Part shown: positions 17,889-25,459 of the stretch, in pieces | Numbering within the stretch: the stretch's first letter is position 1 | How the letters are laid out: the number at the start of each line of letters is the position of its first letter | Assembly: GCA_050633505.1 (NCBI GenBank) | Contig: JBOEGQ010000010.1 | Location: 62,001-126,000 of the forward strand | Direction: 5' to 3' | DNA from: UBA1672 sp050633505 | GTDB lineage: Bacteria > Pseudomonadota > Alphaproteobacteria > Micavibrionales > Micavibrionaceae | Length of the DNA stretch: 64,000 bases | The notes under the pieces: model-generated | What the model was told of the DNA's origin: nothing | What the model saw: only the letters and a program-made list of their open reading frames with translations | The model's database searches: none | Program-made: the position numbers and the translations under genes

Positions 17889-18368
17889 TTATAATTCCGG
17901 TTCTGCCAAGTCCGGTGATGAAACATCCGATACTTTAAAGAATGCACCTTGGCGACCATCTTCCAGCGTGATCACCTGCGGATTTTCAATTACAATCGTG
18001 TTGCCCTGCTTTGTCACACGCTCAATCGCAGAACTGCTGACAGTCTCATCACCACTTGCCGCGGCCGACGTCAGAAGGCGATCCCGTTTTGCACGCTCCT
18101 CAGGATCACCTGCTAATTGCGCAGAATCAAGACCAATAAACTCATCAAGGGGATAACCAAACACCTCTTGTGCCGCCTTATTCGCATATTGAACATAACG
18201 TTTTTGCGCAGTTCCAAACAGAATTGCCCAATCTTCGCTCTCATATGCCTCTTCCGCCGTTTTGGGGAGGTCAGAGGCATGCACATTATGAGAAAAAACC
18301 TGATCTATAACGGGCGTAACCAAGGCTTTATCAAAGCTGGACTTAAGTTGAATTTTAACATCATCCAT
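17889..18368 (-). CDS. MEKHL (PAS-like) domain protein
   Basis: A 159-residue protein whose core fits the MEKHL domain, a PAS-related sensor fold: YVQYANKAAQEVFGYPLDEF, then DPEERAKRDRLLTSA, and the strand ending GRQGAFFKVSDV. No catalytic domain is attached. Stand-alone MEKHL proteins are of unknown function; the fold can bind small ligands or partner proteins. It begins 9 bases after sufA, so it is almost certainly co-transcribed with the SUF genes, which hints at a role in sensing redox or iron state, but that is inference only. Confidence 0.8.
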   Translation of the reverse strand: MDDVKIQLKSSFDKALVTPVIDQVFSHNVHASDLPKTAEEAYESEDWAILFGTAQKRYVQYANKAAQEVFGYPLDEFIGLDSAQLAGDPEERAKRDRLLTSAAASGDETVSSSAIERVTKQGNTIVIENPQVITLEDGRQGAFFKVSDVSSPDLAEPEL

Positions 18369-18377
18369 TATGCCCTC

Positions 18378-18743
18378 CTAACTGCTTTCCGGCAATTCAC
18401 CACCAACCGTGAAACTTTCACCACAGCCACAGCGACCAATTTCATTCGGATTGGTAAAATCAAAACGCGCATTACCGAGTTCATCCGTAATATAATCAAT
18501 CGTAGTCCCAAACAGCATCCAAGAATACAGCTTTGGTATCAGAATAACAGCGCCATGCTCTTCAAATGCTTCATCCTTGGACACATCATCACCCTCTTTG
18601 GCATATTCCATGGCATAACTATGACCGGAACAGCCAGTTGATTTTATATTGAGTCTAAGCCCCTGCACACTATCGGGTGCATTACGCATCAAATGATTAA
18701 TTTGATTCGCTGCTTTTTCTGTGATTTGAATTGGTGTTTTCAT
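18378..18743 (-). CDS. sufA: Iron-sulfur cluster carrier/assembly protein (SufA/IscA family)
   Basis: An A-type carrier that takes Fe-S clusters from the SUF scaffold and hands them to target proteins. The 121-residue product has the three conserved cysteines: GCSGHSYAMEY in the middle and CGCGESF near the end. ITEKAANQINHLM at the start is typical of the family. GAGGA precedes the ATG. It lies 12 bases after sufT within the suf operon. Confidence 0.93.
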   Translation of the reverse strand: MKTPIQITEKAANQINHLMRNAPDSVQGLRLNIKSTGCSGHSYAMEYAKEGDDVSKDEAFEEHGAVILIPKLYSWMLFGTTIDYITDELGNARFDFTNPNEIGRCGCGESFTVGGELPESS

Positions 18744-18755
18744 GTCACCGTTCCT

Positions 18756-19160
18756 CTACATAAACATATTTAACTGCATTTTTGCAGTTTCCGCCATTAA
18801 AGAAGGATTCCACTGTGGCTCCCATACGATTTCAACTTCGCATCCACCAACACCCTCAACCGGTAGAATCGCCCCCTGCACCCAACTTGGCATTTCTTGT
18901 GCAACCGGACATGCAGGTGATGTCAGAGACATATCAACCTTAACATCCGATACACCATTTTCTTCCGGCATAATTTCAACCTTATAAATAAGGCCTAACT
19001 CATAAATATTCACCGGAATCTCAGGATCATAGATCTCTTTAAGATTCTTCAATATTTCAGGCCATAACGGATGATCATCCGGTTTTTCCACATGTGGCGG
19101 ATGCGTCAAATGATCGTAATTTTCTTCTTGTGATTTTTCTGTTTTATCAGGGTCACTCAT
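18756..19160 (-). CDS. sufT: SUF-associated MIP18 family protein SufT
   Basis: SufT is a DUF59/MIP18 protein that helps mature iron-sulfur proteins in bacteria using SUF. The 134-residue product has the hallmark IYDPEIPVNIYELGLIYKVE and the TSPACPVAQEMPSWVQ block that contains the conserved cysteine. It overlaps the end of sufS by four bases (ATGA), so translation is coupled. An extra N-terminal stretch of about 30 residues is charged and probably disordered. Confidence 0.93.
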   Translation of the reverse strand: MSDPDKTEKSQEENYDHLTHPPHVEKPDDHPLWPEILKNLKEIYDPEIPVNIYELGLIYKVEIMPEENGVSDVKVDMSLTSPACPVAQEMPSWVQGAILPVEGVGGCEVEIVWEPQWNPSLMAETAKMQLNMFM

Positions 19161-20395
19161 CCGAACAGATCCTTTACCTTCTTCAAACCATTAATAAGTG
19201 CATCAACGTCACTTTTATCACTATACATTGCCAAGGATGCCCGCGCCGTTGCATCCACCCCCAGCGCCTCCATCAACGGCATGGCGCAGTGATGACCACT
19301 TCGCACTGCAACCCCACACTGATCCAGAATCATACCAATATCACTGGGGTGGGCATATTCCATTGTAAAGCTCAAGATCCCGGCTTTATGCTTAATATCC
19401 TTGGGCCCATGCAACGTTAAGCCATCAATTTTTACAATCTCATGCGTTGCATATTCTAGCAAGTTTTGCTCATGTTCGACAATTTTATCCATAGACTTAT
19501 CCATAAGATAATCCACAGCCGCGCCTAAACCAATAACCTCTACAATCGCAGGCGTTCCGGCTTCAAATTTATACGGTGCCTCACGATATACAGTACCCGT
19601 ATTGAAGCTCACCCGTTCAATCATATCACCGCCACCTTGGTACGGTGGCATAGCATCAAGAATATCATACTTGCCGTATAACACCCCTATCCCCGTAGGG
19701 GCATATAGCTTATGCCCTGTAAAAACATAAAAATCCGCATCCATTGCAGAAACATCTACGCCGCCATGCACCACACCTTGTGATCCATCAACCAGGATTT
19801 TAATATCAGGGTTAGTTCCACGAACTTTACCCACAATCTTATCCATAGGGTTAATCGTACCCAGCGCATTAGATATCTCAACAAAGGACACAAGCTTTGT
19901 CTTATCACTTAGTATTTCATTCAATACATTAAGATCTAATGTGCCCTGCTCTGTCACAGGAATAACTTTTACGACAACACCGATTTGCTCTGCCAGTATT
20001 TGCCACGGAACAATGTTCGCATGATGTTCCATCTCTGTGATAATGATCTCATCACCTGCATTCAAATTTGCACGTGCCCAACTTTGCGCAACCAGATTAA
20101 TGCTTTCCGTTGAGTTACGTGTAAAAACGATGTTCTTTTCAGATGGTGCGCCAATAAACTTCGCGACCTTCTTACGCGCATCTTCAAATTCTTGCGTTAG
20201 GTTCTGAGATATTTCATACAAACCCCGATGAATATTGGAATAGCCACCCGTTAAAACCGCATCCATTGCATCTATAACGACTTGAGGCTTTTGCGCACTT
20301 GCCGCACTATCTAAAAACGCTAACGGCTTATCCCCATGCGCCTTTGTCTTTAGCACAGGAAAATCATCACGCCATGGAGATTGTAAATCAGTCAT
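19157..20395 (-). CDS. sufS: Cysteine desulfurase SufS
   Basis: SufS is a PLP enzyme that strips sulfur from cysteine to a persulfide for cluster assembly. The 412-residue protein shows ITEMEHHANIVPWQ, the PLP lysine in FTGHKLYAPTGIGVLYG, and the active-site cysteine in VAVRSGHHCAMPLM, the class II type loop. No sufE or sufU partner is visible in the window, so sulfur transfer must use a partner encoded elsewhere. It sits 11 bases after the YcxB-like gene. Confidence 0.96.
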   Translation of the reverse strand: MTDLQSPWRDDFPVLKTKAHGDKPLAFLDSAASAQKPQVVIDAMDAVLTGGYSNIHRGLYEISQNLTQEFEDARKKVAKFIGAPSEKNIVFTRNSTESINLVAQSWARANLNAGDEIIITEMEHHANIVPWQILAEQIGVVVKVIPVTEQGTLDLNVLNEILSDKTKLVSFVEISNALGTINPMDKIVGKVRGTNPDIKILVDGSQGVVHGGVDVSAMDADFYVFTGHKLYAPTGIGVLYGKYDILDAMPPYQGGGDMIERVSFNTGTVYREAPYKFEAGTPAIVEVIGLGAAVDYLMDKSMDKIVEHEQNLLEYATHEIVKIDGLTLHGPKDIKHKAGILSFTMEYAHPSDIGMILDQCGVAVRSGHHCAMPLMEALGVDATARASLAMYSDKSDVDALINGLKKVKDLFG

Positions 20396-20406
20396 GCAAC
20401 ACCCCT

Positions 20407-20949
20407 TTATCTTGACGCACTAAACCAGTTTTGAAGTTGACCTATTATATGGTCTCTACCCCTTATATCTTTCAATGGCACAACCAAGCCACCTACACCC
20501 GCATCAAAAAGTAAAAAAGCATAATCATTGCTCACGTTAAGCTTTGAAATATTTTTCCACGAAACACTGTTCTTACGATCACCAACCTTACTTTCTACGG
20601 AAGTTGAGTTAATCTTATAGAAGACATCAACTGCCTCATCATATGTATTATATATTTTCTGTATCTTAGCTTTGACTTTACGCCCTTTATAGTTGAACTG
20701 TATAAGTATAAGAAAATATGCCGATGACAGAGTAACAAGAAACTGAAAAAAATCCATAATCTCACCATACAGAACCATTATCAGAGCATTCACTAGAATT
20801 CCCACTATGATATACATAATAGTTAGTAGCAACACTTTGAAAGCAAACCAATAATAACTAATAAATATACTTGATACACACCTCTCCACAAGTGAATATA
20901 TATCTCGGCTACCAATCGTAACCTCTATCTCAATTGCGTCTTCAGCCAC
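20407..20949 (-). CDS. YcxB-like membrane protein inside the suf operon
   Basis: A 180-residue protein with two adjacent membrane segments (residues about 35-60, FKVLLLTIMYIIVGILVNAL, and about 65-85, FLVTLSSAYFLILIQF) and a C-terminal soluble domain that fits the YcxB-like pattern: SWKNISKLNVSNDYAFLLF then VVPLKDI. It overlaps the end of sufD by 25 bases, so it belongs to the operon by position. YcxB-like proteins have no known function. The gene looks more A+T-rich than its neighbours by eye and may be a late insertion. Confidence 0.77.
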   Translation of the reverse strand: MAEDAIEIEVTIGSRDIYSLVERCVSSIFISYYWFAFKVLLLTIMYIIVGILVNALIMVLYGEIMDFFQFLVTLSSAYFLILIQFNYKGRKVKAKIQKIYNTYDEAVDVFYKINSTSVESKVGDRKNSVSWKNISKLNVSNDYAFLLFDAGVGGLVVPLKDIRGRDHIIGQLQNWFSASR

Positions 20950-21887
20950 TCTTCAGCCTTCCCTTTGATTTCATCCCGTAAGGTCTCATTCTCAACCTTA
21001 TCCACAACTTCATCCACAAAAGCTTGCACAAGCAACATACGCGCCTGCGCTTCACTAAGCCCACGAGAACGAAGATAGAACAATGGCTCTTCATCCAGTG
21101 CCCCTGTCGTCGTACCATGTGAGCACTTCACATCATCGGCATAGATTTCAAGCTCTGGCTTTGTGTCCATTTCCGCCTTAGGGGATAACAACAATGTATT
21201 GGCAAGTTGATAACCATCGGTCTTTTGCGCCGCCTGATGAACGTGCACCTTCCCCTGAAACACGCCGCGCGCACTGTCATCCAGAATAGTGCGATAGAAT
21301 TGGTTCGACACACAATGTGGCTGCGTATGTTCCATCACGATTGTTGTATCACCATGTTGTGCATCCCTTAATAAGTTCACACCATTCAAGCTACAATCGA
21401 TACCAGATCTATTCAAAACGGCGTGGATATCATGACGTGTGAGCTTTCCACCCAGATTCAAAGAAAAGCTATTTATATATGAGTCACGCTCCATCGTGAT
21501 GTGAACCATGTTTGTTTGAATTGCTTCTGCACTATCTTCCACAAGGCGGATATGATTAAGGCGCGCATTTGCACCCAAAACAATTTCCGTACTCATATTC
21601 TTCCAATAAGCACCATCACCTTCATGACGCTCAACCACTGTCACCTGTGCCCCATCTTCCAAAATGATTTTGAGCTGTGGCCTTTGATGTGTTCCATCCA
21701 CACCTTTCCACACGATTTCCTCAACTTGTCCACAGACTTCTCCACGCTTCTTGTGGATAACTACTTCTTGAGCATCCTGCGCAGGAGCTTCTTTCAAATC
21801 ACCAAGCCCGCGTGAGAGGTTCGTGTATTTCCACTCCTCCACTTTTGGTGTTGGTAAATCATTTTGTTCAATTAAACGTAAAGCCAT
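20925..21887 (-). CDS. sufD: Fe-S cluster assembly protein SufD
   Basis: SufD pairs with SufB and SufC in the SufBC2D scaffold and is needed for iron entry. The 320-residue product is on the short side for SufD, with N-terminal KVEEWKYTNLSRGL, the parallel beta-helix core and the C-terminal family block ADDVKCSHGTTTGALDEE followed by LRSRGLSEAQARMLLVQAF. Its ATG overlaps the sufC stop by one base. Confidence 0.95.
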   Translation of the reverse strand: MALRLIEQNDLPTPKVEEWKYTNLSRGLGDLKEAPAQDAQEVVIHKKRGEVCGQVEEIVWKGVDGTHQRPQLKIILEDGAQVTVVERHEGDGAYWKNMSTEIVLGANARLNHIRLVEDSAEAIQTNMVHITMERDSYINSFSLNLGGKLTRHDIHAVLNRSGIDCSLNGVNLLRDAQHGDTTIVMEHTQPHCVSNQFYRTILDDSARGVFQGKVHVHQAAQKTDGYQLANTLLLSPKAEMDTKPELEIYADDVKCSHGTTTGALDEEPLFYLRSRGLSEAQARMLLVQAFVDEVVDKVENETLRDEIKGKAEEWLKTQLR

Positions 21888-22648
21888 TACGCAGCCTCTC
21901 CCGTAAAACCGGCATAGCCATTTTCTTCCAACTCAAGCGCAAGCTCAGGCCCGCCACTCTTAACGATTTTACCATCCGCCATAACATGCACGACATCCGG
22001 CTTAATATAGTCAAGTAAGCGCTGATAATGTGTAATAACAAGGAAAGAGCGATCTTCACCGCGCAAACGATTTACACCATCCGCAACAATCTTAAGCGCA
22101 TCAATATCAAGTCCCGAATCCGTTTCATCTAAAACACAGAACTTAGGCTCCAACATCGCCATTTGAAGAACTTCATTACGCTTTTTCTCACCACCGGAAA
22201 AACCAACATTAACCGCGCGCTTCATCATGTCTTCAGAAATGCCAAGCTCTTTCGTTTTTGCCTTAATCAGCTTAAGCATACCAAGCGCATCTAATTCCTC
22301 TTCACCACGCTGTTTACGGATTGAGTTAATAGATGTTTTCAAAAATGTACTCATATTCACGCCCGGAATTTCAACCGGGTATTGGAACGCAAGGAACAAT
22401 CCCGCCGCCGCGCGCTCTTCCGGTTCCATGTCCAAAAGGTCTTCATTATCCAACGTTACAGCCCCACCTGTAACTTCGTAATCATCTCGACCGGCAAGAA
22501 CATATGACAATGTCGACTTACCCGCACCATTCGGCCCCATAATTGCGTGAACTTCACCTGGCTTAATCTCCAGATTCAATCCCTTGATGATTTCTTTTTC
22601 ACCATCATCTGTTTCGATGGATGCTTTTAAGTCTTTTATCTCTATCAT
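21887..22648 (-). CDS. sufC: Fe-S cluster assembly ATPase SufC
   Basis: SufC is the ABC-type ATPase whose dimerisation drives conformational change in the SufBC2D scaffold. Walker A is MGPNGAGKSTLS, the signature is VGFSGGEKKRNEVLQ, Walker B is CVLDETDSGLDIDAL, and the family-specific VITHYQRLLDYIKPD is present. Length (253) is standard. The gene starts within the end of an 86-residue membrane protein gene (4-base ATGA overlap). Confidence 0.97.
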   Translation of the reverse strand: MIEIKDLKASIETDDGEKEIIKGLNLEIKPGEVHAIMGPNGAGKSTLSYVLAGRDDYEVTGGAVTLDNEDLLDMEPEERAAAGLFLAFQYPVEIPGVNMSTFLKTSINSIRKQRGEEELDALGMLKLIKAKTKELGISEDMMKRAVNVGFSGGEKKRNEVLQMAMLEPKFCVLDETDSGLDIDALKIVADGVNRLRGEDRSFLVITHYQRLLDYIKPDVVHVMADGKIVKSGGPELALELEENGYAGFTGEAA

Positions 22649-22905
22649 GGTTTTAGTTGCTCCAACTCGTCATTAGGTACTTTATCAATTATAAAATCAG
22701 GAAGTGATTTCGCCGCCGCCTCTTCATTCTGCGATGCCTCTTGTATCATTTCTTCAACATTACTGCCTGCGCCCGATGGTCGATTAACCCCCGCATAGAA
22801 AACAACACCACCAATGATGAATAGTAGAATGGTCGTCGTTATGAGCAAGTAATGGATAATCTTATCCCGTCTTAGCTGTCTGTTATACTGTTCTAAATCA
22901 GTCAT
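22645..22905 (-). CDS. Small single-pass membrane protein before sufC
   Basis: An 86-residue protein: about 17 polar residues, a membrane helix (IIHYLLITTTILLFIIGGVV), then an acidic tail ending in KVPNDELEQLKP. The ATG at 22905 is chosen because AGGAG lies at proper distance; the ATG two codons upstream abuts that site. Its stop overlaps the sufC start (ATGA), so they are translationally coupled. Unknown function; an anchor or regulator for the SUF complex is only a guess. Confidence 0.75.
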   Translation of the reverse strand: MTDLEQYNRQLRRDKIIHYLLITTTILLFIIGGVVFYAGVNRPSGAGSNVEEMIQEASQNEEAAAKSLPDFIIDKVPNDELEQLKP

Positions 22906-22963
22906 ACACATCTCCTGTAGAAGTCAAAAGAGCGCTCTCACCCACCGCATCAACGGCTTTCTC

Positions 22964-22992
22964 TCTATAAGAAACCAATATACATGTCACAA
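22964..22992 (-). promoter_or_regulatory. Candidate internal promoter of the suf operon
   Basis: On the minus strand TTGTGA (22992-22987), a 17-base spacer and TATAGA (22969-22964) form a good sigma-70 type promoter in the only sizeable gap of the operon. The -35 lies in an 11-base palindrome, TCACAATGTGA (22987-22997), and a second palindrome, AGAGCGCTCT (22929-22938), lies just downstream of the predicted start. It would drive the 86-residue protein, sufC and later genes separately from sufB. Confidence 0.42.
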
Positions 22993-23003
22993 TGTGATCG
23001 CAA

Positions 23004-23159
23004 TTAAGGCGTTTCATTAATCCCCCCTTGCGCCAACCAATCCAAAACAAAGAAGCCCAAAAGAGCCAAAATAAATACAGAAAATGCTATGCGCCCAACC
23101 TTACTTAATAAAGGCAAAACAATCATAGCCACAAAAAGAGTGCGCAAAAACACGAACAT
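23004..23159 (-). CDS. 51-residue membrane protein, coupled to the pterin dehydratase gene
   Basis: A short frame found by reading the gap. Its ATG shares one base with the upstream stop codon (TGATG at 23161-23157), a classic re-initiation arrangement. The product begins MFVFLRTLFVAMIVLPLLSK, continues with a second hydrophobic stretch (AFSVFILALLGFFVLDWL) and ends in a short polar tail, so it probably forms two short membrane helices. It has no recognisable relatives from memory. The coupling and clean hydrophobic pattern make chance less likely. Confidence 0.6.
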   Translation of the reverse strand: MFVFLRTLFVAMIVLPLLSKVGRIAFSVFILALLGFFVLDWLAQGGINETP

Positions 23160-23410
23160 CAGACAACATTCCTTTTCAAAATATTTTCCACCGATTCTGC
23201 GAAATTGTGGTCTTTATCCGTTACGGTATTACCCGCATCATGGGTGGTGAGGGTTAGCGTCACACGGTTATACATGTTCTCAATTTGCGCATGATGATTT
23301 AACTTCTCAGATATAATCGCCACGCGGGTCAGGAATGCAAACGCTTCGGCAAAGTCTTTAAACTTGAACTCACCAACAAGCGCATTATCATGTTCCTTAA
23401 AGTGCACCAT
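23159..23410 (-). CDS. 4a-hydroxytetrahydrobiopterin dehydratase (pterin carbinolamine dehydratase)
   Basis: The family dehydrates 4a-hydroxypterins, usually to recycle cofactor of aromatic hydroxylases, and some members aid molybdopterin enzymes. Visible: FKFKDFAEAFAFLTRVA, the catalytic histidines in KLNHHAQIENMYNRV and THDAGNTVTDKD. At 83 residues it lacks roughly the first 12-15 residues of typical members, the usual HHP is HHA and the GGLT before the last aspartate is altered, so activity is uncertain. Its ATG overlaps the sufB stop by one base (TGATG), placing it inside the suf operon. Confidence 0.9.
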   Translation of the reverse strand: MVHFKEHDNALVGEFKFKDFAEAFAFLTRVAIISEKLNHHAQIENMYNRVTLTLTTHDAGNTVTDKDHNFAESVENILKRNVV

Positions 23411-24885
23411 CACCCAACACTTCCCTCCAGACTAATACCGACAAGCTTTTGTGCCTCCACGGCAAATTCCATCGGCAAATGTTGCATCACTTCACGGGCA
23501 AACCCGTTCACAATTAATGCAATTGCCTCTTCTTCACTCAATCCACGCTGCATACAATAGAACAACTGATCCTCTGAGATTTTCGATGTTGTTGCCTCAT
23601 GGCCAAGTGATGCCGTTTTATTACGGCTCTCAATATATGGTACGGTATGCGCACCGCATTGATCCCCAATCAAAAGAGAGTCACACACGGTAAAGTTTTT
23701 TGCACCTTCCGCGTTTGGCAAGATTTTAACCACGCCGCGATATGTGTTATCACTTTTCCCTGCACTGATCCCCTTTGAGATAATACGGCTTTTTGTGTTC
23801 TTACCGATATGGATCATTTTTGTTCCTGTATCGGCTTGCTGGCGTCCATTTGTAATCGCAACGGAATAAAACTCACCTTGGGAATTATCACCTTTAAGGA
23901 TACATGATGGATATTTCCATGTAATCGCACTTCCTGTTTCAACCTGTGTCCAGCTGATCTTGGAATTACGCCCTTCACACAAACCACGTTTGGTCACGAA
24001 ATTATAAATTCCGCCTTTACCCGTATCAGGATCGCCTGGATACCAGTTCTGTACAGTAGAATATTTAATCTCTGCATCGTCATGCGCAATCAACTCAACA
24101 ATCGCCGCGTGGAGCTGGTTCTCATCACGCATCGGCGCGGTGCACCCCTCCAGATAAGAAACATAAGATCCTTTATCCGCGATAATTAATGTACGCTCAA
24201 ATTGTCCGGTATTGAGCTCATTAATACGGAAGTAAGTAGACAGTTCCATCGGGCAACGTACACCCGGTGGAATGTAAACAAATGACCCGTCGGTGAATAC
24301 CGCACTATTCAGGCAGGCATGCTTATTATCCGAATGCGGTACAACAGAGCCAAGATATTTTTTCACCAAGTCAGGGTATTCTTGTATTGCATCAGAGATA
24401 GAACAAAAAATAACACCATGTTTCTTAAGCTCATCTTTAAACGTCGTGGCAACAGAAACAGAATCAAACACGGCGTCCACGGCCACAGGTGTTTTGTTTT
24501 TTACACCCGCAAGTATTTCTTGTTCACGCAAAGGAATGCCCAGCTTTTCATATGTCTCCAACAAAACCGGATCAACATCATCCAAGCTTTCTGGGGCATT
24601 CTCGAATGATTTCGGCGCGGCGTAATAATATGAATCTTGATAATCAATTGGTGGAAAATCAACCTTTGCCCAATCCGGCTCAGGCATTTTAAGCCAATGC
24701 GCATACGCCTTTAAACGGCGCTCTAACATCCATTCAGGCTCATTCTTCTTGGCCGAGATAAAGCGCACAATATCTTCATTAAGCCCCTTTGGCGCCTTTT
24801 CTGTTTCAATATCAGTGACAAAGCCAGCCTCATACACACCCGAAAGTTCTTCAACCTGTGCAATTGTTTCTTCAGTTGCAGCCAT
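23410..24885 (-). CDS. sufB: Fe-S cluster assembly scaffold protein SufB
   Basis: SufB is the scaffold subunit on which clusters are built in SufBC2D. The 491-residue protein is full length and contains FSSVDGAFS-like replaced by HACLNSAVFTDGSFVYIP, the core block SYLEGCTAPMRDENQLHAA, KISWTQVETGSAITWKYPS and the C-terminal SLGHEATTSKISEDQLFYC with QRGLSEEEAIALIVNGF. It follows the Rrf2 regulator by 2 bases. Confidence 0.97.
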   Translation of the reverse strand: MAATEETIAQVEELSGVYEAGFVTDIETEKAPKGLNEDIVRFISAKKNEPEWMLERRLKAYAHWLKMPEPDWAKVDFPPIDYQDSYYYAAPKSFENAPESLDDVDPVLLETYEKLGIPLREQEILAGVKNKTPVAVDAVFDSVSVATTFKDELKKHGVIFCSISDAIQEYPDLVKKYLGSVVPHSDNKHACLNSAVFTDGSFVYIPPGVRCPMELSTYFRINELNTGQFERTLIIADKGSYVSYLEGCTAPMRDENQLHAAIVELIAHDDAEIKYSTVQNWYPGDPDTGKGGIYNFVTKRGLCEGRNSKISWTQVETGSAITWKYPSCILKGDNSQGEFYSVAITNGRQQADTGTKMIHIGKNTKSRIISKGISAGKSDNTYRGVVKILPNAEGAKNFTVCDSLLIGDQCGAHTVPYIESRNKTASLGHEATTSKISEDQLFYCMQRGLSEEEAIALIVNGFAREVMQHLPMEFAVEAQKLVGISLEGSVG

Positions 24886-24887
24886 AT

Positions 24888-25313
24888 CTAAGCCACCTCC
24901 ATTTTCTGTTTATCACCCATCATGTCTGAAAGCGTCATAGAGCGTAAAACCTCACGCATTGCACGGTTAACATCATCCCAACGTCCACGAACAGAACAAC
25001 TATGTCCCAAGGCACAATCCGGCTCTGCTCCGTCACTGCATGCCGTAATCATAAGTGGCCCGTCAACTGCGCAAATAATATCCTCAATCGTGGTTTCATC
25101 TTCCGCCTGTACAAGGGCATAACCGCCATTAATACCACGCGCAGAACGTACAATCCCCGCCTTACCAAGAAGCTTAAGCACCTTAGCAACCGTTGACTCA
25201 GACAATTTTGTTAACTCGGCCAAATGCGATGTATTCATAAGCTCATCATCATGAGAAGATAATGTTACCAATATCACCACAGAATAATCCGCCATTTTTG
25301 ATATCTTGATCAT
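24888..25313 (-). CDS. Rrf2-family regulator of the SUF operon
   Basis: A 141-residue winged-helix regulator of the Rrf2/IscR/SufR group that senses Fe-S cluster status. The DNA-binding helix is TKLSESTVAKVLKLLGKAGIVRS and the wing follows in RGINGGYALVQAED. The cluster-binding cysteines are present (ITACSDGAEPDCALGHSCSV). As first gene of the operon it most likely autoregulates it. Another start at the seventh codon is possible. Confidence 0.93.
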   Translation of the reverse strand: MIKISKMADYSVVILVTLSSHDDELMNTSHLAELTKLSESTVAKVLKLLGKAGIVRSARGINGGYALVQAEDETTIEDIICAVDGPLMITACSDGAEPDCALGHSCSVRGRWDDVNRAMREVLRSMTLSDMMGDKQKMEVA

Positions 25314-25335
25314 TTCTTAGAACCGTAAAGTTGCC

Positions 25336-25364
25336 ACAATATTGAGAATAACTCTCACTTTCAA
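25336..25364 (-). promoter_or_regulatory. suf operon promoter with embedded palindromic operator
   Basis: On the minus strand TTGAAA (25364-25359), a 17-base spacer and TATTGT (25341-25336) make a strong sigma-70 type promoter about 20 bases upstream of the regulator gene. Inside the spacer lies TGAGAATAACTCTCA (25343-25357, plus-strand reading), an inverted repeat that differs from the Fur 7-1-7 consensus TGATAATnATTATCA at three positions. It could bind Fur or the Rrf2 regulator and would block polymerase. Confidence 0.6.
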
Positions 25365-25459
25365 TACAGTACCGATAAAGTACTATTACTTGCATAGTTA
25401 CCTATACGATTTACAAAAGAAAAGAAAGTAAAAACGACCCGAATAGAGCAGAAAAACGC

